Origin: Hyphomicrobiales bacterium
Lineage (GTDB): Bacteria; Pseudomonadota; Alphaproteobacteria; Rhizobiales; Rhizobiaceae
Length of the DNA stretch: 64,000 nt
NCBI GenBank assembly: GCA_900471815.1
Contig: UICE01000003.1
Location: forward strand, 767,558 to 831,557
Direction of reading: 5' to 3'
Of this stretch, positions 7,688 through 16,304 are shown in pieces. The translations under genes were made by a program, and so were the position numbers. The notes under the pieces were generated by a model, which had not been told where the DNA came from, searched no databases, and was given only the letters and a program-made list of their open reading frames with translations. The stretch's first letter is position 1, and every line of letters starts with the position of its first letter.

Positions 7688-8368
7688 ATGCGCAATATCT
7701 CGTCTGGCAACCTCGCGTTGCTTCAGGAGCGTCGACTTGTGGCGCGTGATTTCATTTGGCTAAAAGCCCGTACACTTGCGGGCGCACCATTTTCATATGG
7801 TTTCTGGTCTGATTGGGGCGACGTAAGCGCATCGGTTCTTAATCCAGATACTGGCTTGCCGAACGTCAGAAACTTTGAAGGCTCGGGCAGCCTTATTGAA
7901 ATCAGCAACATACCTGCGGTTTCGAACATATCAGTTCAGAATGTTTCCATCCTGCTTAACCAGATTGACCCTGCCGTTGAGAACATCGCGCGTGGGTATG
8001 ATCTGAAGCAGGCTGGCATAGAGATTTACCGCGGACTGTTTAATCCAGATACGCGCCTTTTGGTTGACTCTGCGTTCTGTCGTTTTGTTGGCTTCGTCGA
8101 CAACGTGACTATCACCACACCAAAAGAGAATGAGGCGGGCAGCATCGAACTTACGTGCGCCAGCCATACGCAGGAAATGACGCGAGGCAACCCAGACACA
8201 CGGTCTACGGACAGCCAGAAGCGGCGCTTGTCGACTGATCGTTTTTACGAAGACGTTACGACCGTAGGTGAGCGCGAGCATTTCTGGGGTTCGCGCCAAG
8301 GCAAACTTGACACAAAACAAAGTGCCGCATGGAAGCTAAAGATGGCGCTATCCTTGAAGGGGTCGTGA
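7688..8368 (+). CDS. DUF2163-family tail protein
   Basis: 226 residues. The opening (ALLQERRLVARDFIWLKART), the central QNVSILLNQIDPAVENIARG and the strand ending in FCRFVGFVDNVTI agree with the DUF2163 family, found as tail-hub proteins next to distal tail proteins in HK97-like phages and in GTAs. The start at 7688 is chosen because GGAG lies 6 bases before it; an upstream in-frame codon at 7637 falls inside the tRNA-like gene. The TGA overlaps the next ATG by one base. Confidence 0.75.
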   Translation: MRNISSGNLALLQERRLVARDFIWLKARTLAGAPFSYGFWSDWGDVSASVLNPDTGLPNVRNFEGSGSLIEISNIPAVSNISVQNVSILLNQIDPAVENIARGYDLKQAGIEIYRGLFNPDTRLLVDSAFCRFVGFVDNVTITTPKENEAGSIELTCASHTQEMTRGNPDTRSTDSQKRRLSTDRFYEDVTTVGEREHFWGSRQGKLDTKQSAAWKLKMALSLKGS

Positions 8369-8802
8369 TGCAGGTACGCCGCGCACAACCCTCAGACAAA
8401 TCGCGCGTCCTCATGATGGCACGCTCCTTCCAAGCCGCGTCAGGTCTGCCAATACCGTTCAATGCGGCTTACGCCAGCATGCTGTACGATACGTTGATCA
8501 GAAATCCAGCAATGCTGTGCTTGGTTCTCGACGACAAGGGGCCCTGTGGCGTGTTGGCTGCACAATCCGGCACATTGCCGCTCGCTCCGGTAAAAGCCGC
8601 CAGTGAGCTTATATGGTGGATTGAACCTGCTCACCGCGGCAAGGCTGCCAAGCTAATGCTTGACGCCTATGAAGAGTGGGCGCGCGAGCAGGGCTGTCAA
8701 TTCGTCAACATGGTCGGCCTTGGCGCTGATCCACTCACGACAAGGCTTTATGAGCGCCGCGGTTACATCGCCGCAGAGCGCCACTTCTTGAAGTCTCTCT
8801 AG
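8368..8802 (+). CDS. GNAT-family N-acetyltransferase-like protein in the tail operon
   Basis: 144 residues. The order MQVRRAQPSDKSRVLMMA, a central beta strand with CGVLAAQS, the ELIWWIEPAHRGKAAKLMLD segment (acetyl-CoA pyrophosphate loop of R/Q-x-x-G-x-G/A type) and a final FVNMVGLGADPLTTRLYERRGY match a GNAT fold. In RcGTA-type clusters this position holds a peptidase gene. A GNAT homologue between hub and tip genes recurs in alphaproteobacterial phages, but its substrate is unknown. The start at 8368 overlaps the upstream TGA; an earlier ATG at 8329 would overlap the tail gene by 40 bases. Confidence 0.75.
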   Translation: MQVRRAQPSDKSRVLMMARSFQAASGLPIPFNAAYASMLYDTLIRNPAMLCLVLDDKGPCGVLAAQSGTLPLAPVKAASELIWWIEPAHRGKAAKLMLDAYEEWAREQGCQFVNMVGLGADPLTTRLYERRGYIAAERHFLKSL

Positions 8803-8851
8803 CCGCAGCAACATAGCCGCACGCGGACACCCCAAAATTTAGGATACAGAT

Positions 8852-11449
8852 ATGGCCGTATTTACCGCCATAGCCACCGCTATTGGCGGTGCGCTAGGTC
8901 TTGGTGCTGCTGGTATTGCGGTTATCGGTGCTGTCTTGCAGGCCGCAGTTGGCGTCGGGTTGAACCTGATAGCCAAAGCGCTCGCAGGCAAGCCAGAAGA
9001 AACACCGTTCAGCATTAATGGCCAGCTGCAATCAGGCGGCGATGTTCCACGCTCGTTCATCATTGGACACACCGTAACCGCTGGCTCACTGGTCTACGCC
9101 AATACATGGGGCAAGTCAGGCAAGACGCCTAACGCGTACTTCACGCAGGTAATTGCACTTTCTGACATTCCTATTGCTGGTGTCTCGCAGTTATTCGTCA
9201 ACGGTGAAGCCGTCACCATCGGCACGCTTGATCCTGATGGCAAGGGCAACCGCATCACGGAATACGAAACAGGCGGTGGCAACAACCACCTTTGGATCAA
9301 ATTCTATGACGGCACTCAGGTAGCAGCCGACAGTTATCTAACCGATACAGTTTCAACATCCAACAACCCTTGGCAACCAACACGCATCGGCCAAGGCGTT
9401 GCTTATGCAATCCTGACTTCGCAGATTGATCCTGAACTATTCACAGGATTTCCCGCATTCAAGTTCGAACTGCAAGGAATCAAGCTTTACGACCCGTCAA
9501 AAGATACCACGGCTGGCGGTGTTGGGCCACAGCGCTACGACACTCCATCCACATGGGGTGGAGATGGCGACGATCTGCCCGCAGTCCAGGTTTACAATCT
9601 GTTGCGCGGTATTCGCTACGGAACGGAGTGGTTCTACGGTCTTCAGGGGCTTGCGTCAGCGCGGTTGCCAAATGCGCACTGGATCGCACAGATTAACAAG
9701 TGCCGCGCGCTCATTGATGGGCCTGCGGGGGCTGAGCCTACATACCTTACTGGCGGCGAGATTGCCATTGGCGCGCAAGTCACCGAAGCAATCGAGGCTA
9801 TACTTACAGGGTGCCAAGGTCGGCTTAGTGAGGCTGGCGGTACGTACAAGATATTCGTCGGTGCGCCAGATGCTCCAGTCTATGCATTTACCGATGACGA
9901 CATTCTGTCGACAGAAGAGCAGACCTTCACGCCATTCTTCGGACTGGCAGACACCATCAACGGTGTAAACGCATCCTATCCTGAACCGGCTGAAAGCTGG
10001 AACATGAAGGCGGCACCAGCACTGTTGAACACGGCGTTTGAGGCGCAAGACGGCAACCGCCGCCTTATGGCTGATATCCAACTGGATATGGTCTATCGCG
10101 CTTCGCAGGTGCAGCGCCTTATGCGCTCTGCATTGCAGGAGGCCCGCAGGGCGCGCCGGCATACGATAACATTGGGGCCATCCGCTTGGGTTCTTGAGCC
10201 TGGCGACATCATCCAGTGGACTTCGGCTCGCAACGGATACGCAACAAAGCTATTCCGAATTGATGGCGTAGCAGATCATGCCAACCTAGACGTAACGCTG
10301 GATATGACGGAAGTCGATCCAACGGATTATGACTGGGATCAGGACAACGATTACACGCCACCAGTTTTCGTTCCGATTGTTCCCGGCAGACCTGTACCGC
10401 AGCCGATCATCGATTGGTTTGCCGAAGGTGCGGTTGTTAACGACAACAATGGCAACCCAAGAAGGCCAGCAATTCGGCTGACATGGGACGGCGATCAAGT
10501 CGACGTTATTGGCGTTGAGTTTGAAGTGCGCTTGGCCACCAGCTTGGTGACTATCTACCAAGGGCGCATGGACCAGCCGAAGGTTGGCGTTCTACTTATT
10601 AGCCAAGGACTGCTGCCCAACACGATTTACGGTGTTCGTGGTCGATATATACCGCGCACAGCGCGACCGATGGAATGGTCTGGATGGCTCAATGTCACCA
10701 CACCTAACGTGTTGCTGGGTAGTGATGATGTCTACATTGATGACATTGTTGACGAGGTTAACGAGCAGATTGGCGAGCATCTTGAATGGGCTGGCAATAC
10801 TACTCGCTGGCTTACAGATGAGATTGAGCGCCTCAACTCGTTGACAGCCGAAACTGGTGCGCAATCCGCAACCGACAAGTTCGAGCTATTAGCATCGATC
10901 GGCAACGTCACGGCGTCCTATACGCGCGACATCCTTGTGGTTGCTACCGCAACACAGGCAGCGGTGTCTCGCATTGAGACGCTTGAAGTTCAGGTTAACA
11001 ACGACATTGCAACTGCCGTTAATGCGCTGACTGCCTCTATATCTGTCGTTGATGGCAAGGTCACAGCCAATGCCAATGCTATTACGAACCTGAATGTCAG
11101 TATTGGCAATATATCAGCCAACGGCTTGTTTCGTGTCGAAACTGTCGCAACAGAATCTGGCGCTCTTTCTACTATTGGTTTGAGCGCAAGCACCACTTCG
11201 GGCGGAGTTACAAACGAAGCGGCGCTATTCCTCAGCTCAAAAACTGGCGGAATTTCAAGCGTAACCATTCGAGCCGACAGGTTTGTCATATCCAATGGCA
11301 CCGTTTCTGAGTTCCCGTTCATCTTCGTTGGTGGAGTGGCAACAATGAATGCCGCCCGCATCAACAACGTTACGGCGGGCATGCTCCAGTCCTCGGATGG
11401 CAAATTCCAAGTCGACTTGACTAATCGGCGCATTCTAATTGCGGACTAG
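8852..11449 (+). CDS. Tail tip / host specificity protein, phage J-like
   Basis: 865 residues. The N-terminal 50 residues are Ala/Gly-rich and hydrophobic (IGGALGLGAAGIAVIGAVLQ). The middle has the beta-rich hub domains seen in lambda J and GTA gp15, with the DIIQWTSARNGYATKLFRIDG strand pair near residue 455. A fibronectin-like segment (PAIRLTWDGDQVDVIGVEFE) follows. The last about 250 residues are a helical then DUF1983-like region (ASISVVDGKVTANANAITNL) ending in a GMLQSSDGKFQVDLTNRRIL trimerising tip. It should form the central tail fibre that recognises the receptor. AGGATACAGAT precedes the ATG. Confidence 0.88.
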   Translation: MAVFTAIATAIGGALGLGAAGIAVIGAVLQAAVGVGLNLIAKALAGKPEETPFSINGQLQSGGDVPRSFIIGHTVTAGSLVYANTWGKSGKTPNAYFTQVIALSDIPIAGVSQLFVNGEAVTIGTLDPDGKGNRITEYETGGGNNHLWIKFYDGTQVAADSYLTDTVSTSNNPWQPTRIGQGVAYAILTSQIDPELFTGFPAFKFELQGIKLYDPSKDTTAGGVGPQRYDTPSTWGGDGDDLPAVQVYNLLRGIRYGTEWFYGLQGLASARLPNAHWIAQINKCRALIDGPAGAEPTYLTGGEIAIGAQVTEAIEAILTGCQGRLSEAGGTYKIFVGAPDAPVYAFTDDDILSTEEQTFTPFFGLADTINGVNASYPEPAESWNMKAAPALLNTAFEAQDGNRRLMADIQLDMVYRASQVQRLMRSALQEARRARRHTITLGPSAWVLEPGDIIQWTSARNGYATKLFRIDGVADHANLDVTLDMTEVDPTDYDWDQDNDYTPPVFVPIVPGRPVPQPIIDWFAEGAVVNDNNGNPRRPAIRLTWDGDQVDVIGVEFEVRLATSLVTIYQGRMDQPKVGVLLISQGLLPNTIYGVRGRYIPRTARPMEWSGWLNVTTPNVLLGSDDVYIDDIVDEVNEQIGEHLEWAGNTTRWLTDEIERLNSLTAETGAQSATDKFELLASIGNVTASYTRDILVVATATQAAVSRIETLEVQVNNDIATAVNALTASISVVDGKVTANANAITNLNVSIGNISANGLFRVETVATESGALSTIGLSASTTSGGVTNEAALFLSSKTGGISSVTIRADRFVISNGTVSEFPFIFVGGVATMNAARINNVTAGMLQSSDGKFQVDLTNRRILIAD

Positions 11450-11455
11450 CATTAC

Positions 11456-11887
11456 ATGACAAACAGAACGCTGATTGGTGACTTCGGCGGCGGTGACTAT
11501 CGTATTCGGGTTTCAAAGCCCGGTTTCGATGTCACTGCCGCGCTTGACCCAGAAAGACTGGCTTTTGACAGCGCGTGGAAGGATGGGGCTGTAATCTATG
11601 CCATAGGGTCTGTTGTGTATCCTGGCGGTCAAACATCGTATGTGGAAGTTCCGTTTGGCGAAACAATGCCAAATATACCTTTCGTATATGCGTGGAGATA
11701 TGACAGCGGAACCAGTCTTACGATTTGCGATGTACTGACGATCGACACAAACTATCGCTCCTACATCACGCCTGTTGCTTCCGAGACATCCCTTCGCTTC
11801 TACGGTGCGCTTCGCAATAGTGGCAACACGGCATATCAGGCCTACACGGCTGGCTATATTATACTGCGTGGCATGGCTGATGGTTAA
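11456..11887 (+). CDS. Small tail protein, paralogue 1 of 3
   Basis: 143 residues, rich in predicted beta strands. It begins MTNRTLIGDFGGGDYRIRVS followed by KPGFDVTAALDPERLAF. The same opening pattern, M-T/V-N-R then V/L-S-x-P-G-x-D/E-V, is found at the start of the next two genes, so the three form a diverged tandem family. Position after the J-like gene suggests an accessory tail-tip or receptor-binding component. Function is inferred from position only. Confidence 0.6.
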   Translation: MTNRTLIGDFGGGDYRIRVSKPGFDVTAALDPERLAFDSAWKDGAVIYAIGSVVYPGGQTSYVEVPFGETMPNIPFVYAWRYDSGTSLTICDVLTIDTNYRSYITPVASETSLRFYGALRNSGNTAYQAYTAGYIILRGMADG

Positions 11888-12254
11888 TCGAATCCTGATC
11901 GGATCCCATCCGACATTTGGCATGGGCTCCTACGTATCCATCCCCGGCGTAGATGTTTTAAGCGCCAATAAATTCCAGTTTTCATGGAGTACGATTTATG
12001 AGCAATTTCAGATTCTTCAGTCTGGAAGCATAGGAATAACCTATGGCTCTGGCGCCGTGGGTTTTTCGTGGAGTGATCTAGGTTACTACCCAATCATCTT
12101 TCTGTCGAATGACAAATTCAGACTCAGTCTTCAATATCTTTCGACGAGTAGCGGACAGGTGAGCGTAAGCAATGCCTTTAGTGACGGTGCACTCGATCAG
12201 CCATCGGGTTCGGCCACGGTTTATTACATCGTTACTCGGAGTATAAAACCGTAA
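11880..12254 (+). CDS. Small tail protein, paralogue 2 of 3
   Basis: 124 residues starting MVNRILIGSHPTFGMGSYVS and then IPGVDVLSANKFQFSW. The ATG overlaps the end of paralogue 1 by 8 bases and the stop overlaps paralogue 3 by one base, so the three are translated as a coupled set. Beyond the first 40 residues similarity to the neighbours is weak, as expected for receptor-binding parts under diversifying selection. An in-frame start further upstream would lie within paralogue 1 and is not preferred. Confidence 0.6.
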   Translation: MVNRILIGSHPTFGMGSYVSIPGVDVLSANKFQFSWSTIYEQFQILQSGSIGITYGSGAVGFSWSDLGYYPIIFLSNDKFRLSLQYLSTSSGQVSVSNAFSDGALDQPSGSATVYYIVTRSIKP

Positions 12255-12694
12255 TGGTTAATCGTTTTTGGACAGAACCGGGCATTTTGCGCCTGTCTCG
12301 CCCAGGTGTTGAGGTTACCACAGCCAACAACGCAGGCCTTTTGTTCAACGGTGACAACGGGTCACCAGCCAAGTTCATCAAGGGGTCTATTGCAGGCAGT
12401 CGCGGAGGGGGTGGCACATCCAACCACACCGCAATGTTCGGCAAGACATACTCAGTCAAGCCATTCGTGATGACCAATGTCATTGGAGGTTCCGGGTCGA
12501 GCAATCCCGGTTTGGCTTATGCCATCAAGGGATTCGGTGACAGTTACACAGTTTGGACAGACTTCACGTTCTCATGGTCGTGGTTCAAAATAGATGTCCA
12601 AAATGATCGAGTGAACTTCTCAATGATCAGCGCGGCATCAGCTTACAGCTACACGATCAATTATTTGATTTTCGACTATCGGATTGGGTTTTGA
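12254..12694 (+). CDS. Small tail protein, paralogue 3 of 3
   Basis: 146 residues, beginning MVNRFWTEPGILRLSRPGVE and continuing VTTANNAGLLFNG, which matches the common opening of the tandem family. The middle is Gly/Ser-rich (SIAGSRGGGGTSNH) and the C-terminus has aromatic beta strands (YSYTINYLIFDYRIGF). It overlaps paralogue 2 by one base. Role as for its neighbours: probably tail tip, not proven. Confidence 0.6.
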   Translation: MVNRFWTEPGILRLSRPGVEVTTANNAGLLFNGDNGSPAKFIKGSIAGSRGGGGTSNHTAMFGKTYSVKPFVMTNVIGGSGSSNPGLAYAIKGFGDSYTVWTDFTFSWSWFKIDVQNDRVNFSMISAASAYSYTINYLIFDYRIGF

Positions 12695-12695
12695 G

Positions 12696-13190
12696 ATGCT
12701 GATAAAGTTCGAAGTTGATGGACAGATTGATACCAAGGGGAAGATAACCCACATCCGCAGCGACCCAGAAAGCCAAGAGATAATCGACCTGTTTCTGGCC
12801 AAGGGCGATTGGCTGCACCTTCCTTCCATACCTTTGCCAGCCATTGCTGTTCGTGACAAAGACGGGCGCGTGGTAATAGAGGATGGCAAGGTCAAGAAGG
12901 AAGTTCCCGGCTACACCACTCCAGTTGCAACACATGACTACCACATGGTTGTCGATGGAAAGGTTGTAGAGCGCCCCACGCTGCCCGCTGGCGATGCTGA
13001 GATAAAAGCGGATGGATCGGATAGGTATACCTTGGAAGGATTGCCAAGGCCTTGTGTGATCAGTGTTGACGGAGAGCCTTACGAAGTTAAAGGCGGCGTT
13101 CTGCACTTCGCAACTAAAGACGCCGGCACATACGTTTTTGAGGCGGGATTTCCGTTTGTCGACTGGCGCGTGAATGTGGTGGCGAAATGA
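12696..13190 (+). CDS. Small tail-region protein
   Basis: 164 residues. An N-terminal strand (MLIKFEVDGQIDTKGKITHI) and several short strand-turn units predict a beta-rich protein, with a central charged segment (DKDGRVVIEDGKVKKEVPGY). The start at 12696 is one base after the upstream TGA. The family was not recognised. Its place between the tip paralogues and the spike gene suggests a tail-fibre accessory or assembly protein. It overlaps the next gene by four bases. Confidence 0.6.
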   Translation: MLIKFEVDGQIDTKGKITHIRSDPESQEIIDLFLAKGDWLHLPSIPLPAIAVRDKDGRVVIEDGKVKKEVPGYTTPVATHDYHMVVDGKVVERPTLPAGDAEIKADGSDRYTLEGLPRPCVISVDGEPYEVKGGVLHFATKDAGTYVFEAGFPFVDWRVNVVAK

Positions 13191-13501
13191 AGATCACTGG
13201 CAAGAAGAATATCGAAGCTGAACGTCTGCGGGGCAGGGTTGCAGTTGATGCTGTCTATGTGCCCCGGATCAACGCCGCCATGGGGCCGAAGTTCGCACTG
13301 TATCAAGCCAAGGCTTATTCCTCGGCGACTCTGCAGGTTGGCTCACTGGTATCTGACGTTGAGGCTGATGAGGTTATCAGGCGCTTCGATGAACTGCTGG
13401 CCTCCATCGCCAAGATCGAAACTGAACGCCAAGCGCTTCAAGCCCGCATAGACGCAGCCAGCACGGCAAGCGAAATCGACGCCATAGTCGCGTCTCTCTG
13501 A
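13187..13501 (+). CDS. Small helical tail-region protein
   Basis: 104 residues. The C-terminal half is a predicted coiled coil (RRFDELLASIAKIETERQAL followed by QARIDAA). The N-terminus is basic. It resembles tail-fibre assembly or chaperone-type proteins in size and position, but no family was recognised. ATGA overlap with the upstream gene. Confidence 0.6.
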   Translation: MKITGKKNIEAERLRGRVAVDAVYVPRINAAMGPKFALYQAKAYSSATLQVGSLVSDVEADEVIRRFDELLASIAKIETERQALQARIDAASTASEIDAIVASL

Positions 13502-13525
13502 TCCATCCACATTCCAATCTTATCA

Positions 13526-13541
13526 CCCGCCTCTCGGCGGG
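13526..13541 (+). promoter_or_regulatory. Hairpin directly upstream of a ribosome binding site
   Basis: CCCGCC (13526-13531) pairs with GGCGGG (13536-13541) around TCTC. The last G overlaps the strong GGGGAGGAG ribosome site of the gene at 13553, so the stem could limit or insulate its translation. Confidence 0.45.
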
Positions 13542-13552
13542 GAGGAGAACCT

Positions 13553-13783
13553 ATGTCGACACCCAACGAAGATGGCAAAGTTGCTATCAGCGCCCAAGCT
13601 GCTTTGAACGAAACCACTTGGTTCAAGGATCAACTGCTCAACCGGAACCTATTGCTCGCTCAGGCAGTGCACGAATTGACCGCCACCGTTGAGGTTCTTC
13701 GCAAGCAACTCGACGAAGCCAACACGGCGCTTGAATTTGAGCTTTCCGAAAAAACTACCGAGACTGAACAGGGGCCAAAATAA
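13553..13783 (+). CDS. Small coiled-coil protein before the tail spike
   Basis: 76 residues, almost entirely helical with a heptad-like centre (LTATVEVLRKQLDEANTALE) and an acidic C-terminus. The Shine-Dalgarno GGGAGGAGAACCT is the strongest in this part of the operon. The stop shares one base with the spike start (TAATG), so it may be a chaperone or trimerising partner of the spike. That role is inferred only from gene order. Confidence 0.6.
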   Translation: MSTPNEDGKVAISAQAALNETTWFKDQLLNRNLLLAQAVHELTATVEVLRKQLDEANTALEFELSEKTTETEQGPK

Positions 13784-15795
13784 TGGCTATCAAACCGGAT
13801 TATATGGCAGGAACAATAACCGTTGCCGCCAATGGCACCGTTGTTACCGGCGTTGGGTCTCAGTGGGTATCAGCTGACATTCAGCCAGGCGACACGCTTA
13901 AGGTCAAAAACCTTGATGCTGTTATTGCGACAGTCACTTCCAATACGTCGATAACGCTGGCAGAACCATGGACAGGTGGAGCCCTAAGCGCTTCTGCATA
14001 CCGTATTCGCTATCAGCCTGATGGCTCACGCTTCACTGCGGCTCTACGCGATTTGGTTACGGCAATTAGCACGGGCAGTATTGCTGCCTTGCAAGCGCTC
14101 ACGGGCGCGGCAGGTAAGATACCATATTTCACTGGTCCGGGTGCTATGGCGTTGGTGGATATGCCAGTGTCGGGACAGTTGGGCGATGTAGTTGGCCCCA
14201 CCACTGTCGGCTTTGTAGGGAATGTTGCAGTCTTTGATAACGTCAATGGCCGCAAGATTAAGGATGGCGGAAAGCCCGTCACCATCACTATCGAGACTTT
14301 CGGCGCAAAAACAACCAATACGCGTGCACAGAACACTACTGCCATCAACGCTGCCATTGCATTCGCTGCATTGAACCGCATTCGAGAGATAAATGTACCT
14401 GATGGAGAGTTTCTGTCCAACGCATTGACGAACCCGAACGGTGTCAAGCTCGTCGGAAGCGGGAAAGTGTCTATCGGTACGCTTGCAGCCTATACCAAGG
14501 CAAACTCGACGGCTGATTATTATGATCCCCAGTTTGATGGGAGAGAGTACCTTCAAAGGGTTCACAAGCAACTCTCCGGCACCAATCAGACCGTCGTATG
14601 CCTTTATGGCGACAGTACCGTTGCCAACGTATCCGTCACTGATACCGAATATTATTGCGAGAACGTCCTCAAGCGCACTGCTTATCAAAAGGGCGCCTTT
14701 CAGTTTGTGCCTATCAATCGTGGGGTTAGTGGCACATACCTTGGGCACCTGGTAGCCGATCCTTCGCAGCTTGACGCCGATTTGGCTAACGCAGCGGTGA
14801 ACTGCATTATCCTTAAATATATGATCAATGACGGTGGGTATGCTCCTGCCGGCGACTGTGTGGAGCTTTTCGCCTCCAATCTCGATTGGGTCTTGTCGCG
14901 AATTAGAGCTGCCCGTGGTGTCGATACCTTGTCGGTCATTCTTGTGACGGGCAACACAGTAAACGATCCTGCAACTGGCCGAGATCAGCAATGGTTTGAA
15001 AAGGCTATACCAGTGCTTCGTGCCGGAGCACGCAAGCATAAGTGTGCTTTCGTTGACGTTTATTCGCCGTTCCGAGATGCGGTTAACGCAGGCTCATGGA
15101 TGGATGACCTTTCCTCAAACGGTGTTCATATCCATCCGCTTAATGTGATGCAGGGATGGATATGGGGTGAGGTCGGCAAGGTACTGTTTGACGACTACAC
15201 CATGCGAAGAATCGGGCTTACTGCCAATACTTCTTACAGCAGCGCTTCAGGGGTAACTGTCACACCTGCAACCCTGCCCAACGTCTTCCCGTTCGGAAAC
15301 ACAGACTATCGGGCGCAAGCCAGTCAAGGTTGGCCCACAGACGGATCATTGTTTGTCCGCCGAACGGCGGATGGTATCGTTTGGCAAACCCTCGTTGCAT
15401 ATGGTGCAGGAAACATTCATGCGAATATCATGATGAGGTCTGCCGACAGTGTTGGCAATGTCTGGAAACGATGGAGCCGGGAAACCAACACCCTCACGCT
15501 CGTAAACGGATGGGTAGATTACGCAGGCGGTTGGGTTGAACCCAGGTTCTCTGCGTCAGCGGATGGATATGTGCAACTAGAAGGCCGGGTAAAGAACGGC
15601 ACGACAACCGGACTGACGATCATTGCCACTCTTCCCGTGGGATATAGACCAGCCGCTGCCTTGGATTTCGTCGTGCCAAGCGGTGCAGGAACAGGCCAAT
15701 TGTTTATCAGTGCAGATGGAACAATTAGAATTCTCAGCGGTGGCGATGCAACCTATATGAGCCTGAACCCTATAAGATTTAGAGCGGGCAACTAG
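13783..15795 (+). CDS. Tail spike with SGNH/GDSL esterase-like domain
   Basis: 670 residues. Residues 1-100 form a particle-binding region (VAANGTVVTGVGSQW is a pattern shared by many tail proteins). About 165-235 resemble the entry of a pectate-lyase-like spike (FGAKTTNTRAQNTTAINAAI). From about 265 a SGNH hydrolase domain begins: block I is YGDSTVANVS (nucleophile Ser), and a later block is NGVHIHP with the catalytic His. The usual Asp three residues before that His is Asn here. The C-terminal 170 residues are a beta-rich receptor-binding tip. It probably deacylates or binds the O-antigen or capsule of the host. Confidence 0.8.
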   Translation: MAIKPDYMAGTITVAANGTVVTGVGSQWVSADIQPGDTLKVKNLDAVIATVTSNTSITLAEPWTGGALSASAYRIRYQPDGSRFTAALRDLVTAISTGSIAALQALTGAAGKIPYFTGPGAMALVDMPVSGQLGDVVGPTTVGFVGNVAVFDNVNGRKIKDGGKPVTITIETFGAKTTNTRAQNTTAINAAIAFAALNRIREINVPDGEFLSNALTNPNGVKLVGSGKVSIGTLAAYTKANSTADYYDPQFDGREYLQRVHKQLSGTNQTVVCLYGDSTVANVSVTDTEYYCENVLKRTAYQKGAFQFVPINRGVSGTYLGHLVADPSQLDADLANAAVNCIILKYMINDGGYAPAGDCVELFASNLDWVLSRIRAARGVDTLSVILVTGNTVNDPATGRDQQWFEKAIPVLRAGARKHKCAFVDVYSPFRDAVNAGSWMDDLSSNGVHIHPLNVMQGWIWGEVGKVLFDDYTMRRIGLTANTSYSSASGVTVTPATLPNVFPFGNTDYRAQASQGWPTDGSLFVRRTADGIVWQTLVAYGAGNIHANIMMRSADSVGNVWKRWSRETNTLTLVNGWVDYAGGWVEPRFSASADGYVQLEGRVKNGTTTGLTIIATLPVGYRPAAALDFVVPSGAGTGQLFISADGTIRILSGGDATYMSLNPIRFRAGN

Positions 15796-15872
15796 TGGCT
15801 TGCGCGCGCGTCGCTTGAGCTCACGATACGAATAATGCTGCTGCGCTACGTGCGGCGGTGAAAGGAAATGAT

Positions 15873-16001
15873 ATGAAGAAAGAAAAGAAAACGGCACCCG
15901 TTGAGATGCCGATGAACAAGTCGATATGGCTTGGCGTAATTTGCGCTTCGCTAATCATTGCCTCCGACAGACTTGGCCAACGCGTCGCGGATATCGACTA
16001 A
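15873..16001 (+). CDS. Small single-TM protein
   Basis: A 42-codon frame with AAAGGAAATGAT directly before its ATG, a very good ribosome site. The product has a Lys-rich start (MKKEKK) and one membrane span (IWLGVICASLIIAS, residues 18-31). It sits between spike and endolysin, where holin or antiholin-like proteins are expected. Its last 51 bases overlap a gene on the other strand, so one of the two may be less important. Confidence 0.55.
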   Translation: MKKEKKTAPVEMPMNKSIWLGVICASLIIASDRLGQRVADID

Positions 16002-16217
16002 GCGCGCCTTTCTCAAATTGAGAAAAAGTTTTCCCTCAGGGTCTAGCGGCTCAGATATTTTACCGTCAATGAGATTGTTGATAATTCCTGGCTTTAAAAT
16101 GCCATGGCTTTGAAGGTAATGAAGTAGGAAGCTGGTCAAGGTCTTTTCAACCTCCAACTCCAATGTGAGCTTGTGAACCTGATCACCTATGGCTTTGATA
16201 TCGTAATGCGCGGGCAT
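15951..16217 (-). CDS. Hypothetical protein opposing the lysis cassette
   Basis: 88 residues, predicted helical (VHKLTLELEVEKTLTSFLLH), with a short linker and a second helix (LRKARLVDIRDALAKS). The start at 16217 is preferred over 16256 because GGGAGG lies 8 bases before it. It is transcribed against the late operon and has its own spacing, suggesting a moron inserted between spike and endolysin. The family was not recognised; the size would suit a small regulator. Confidence 0.6.
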   Translation of the reverse strand: MPAHYDIKAIGDQVHKLTLELEVEKTLTSFLLHYLQSHGILKPGIINNLIDGKISEPLDPEGKLFLNLRKARLVDIRDALAKSVGGND

Positions 16218-16304
16218 ATGTACGTCCTCCCATTTATCTACACCGCAAGCTGGCATGCCGCTTAGCGCTTAGCAATCCCACTAAAAATCCCAAAGGAACA
16301 CCCC

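Noticed and set aside
9426-9968. 180-codon plus-strand frame
   Set aside because: Out-of-frame shadow of the J-like tail gene with no domain pattern.
14044-15039. 331-codon frame on the minus strand
   Set aside because: Antisense to the tail spike gene, with no recognisable domain or ribosome site; the spike frame has clear SGNH motifs.
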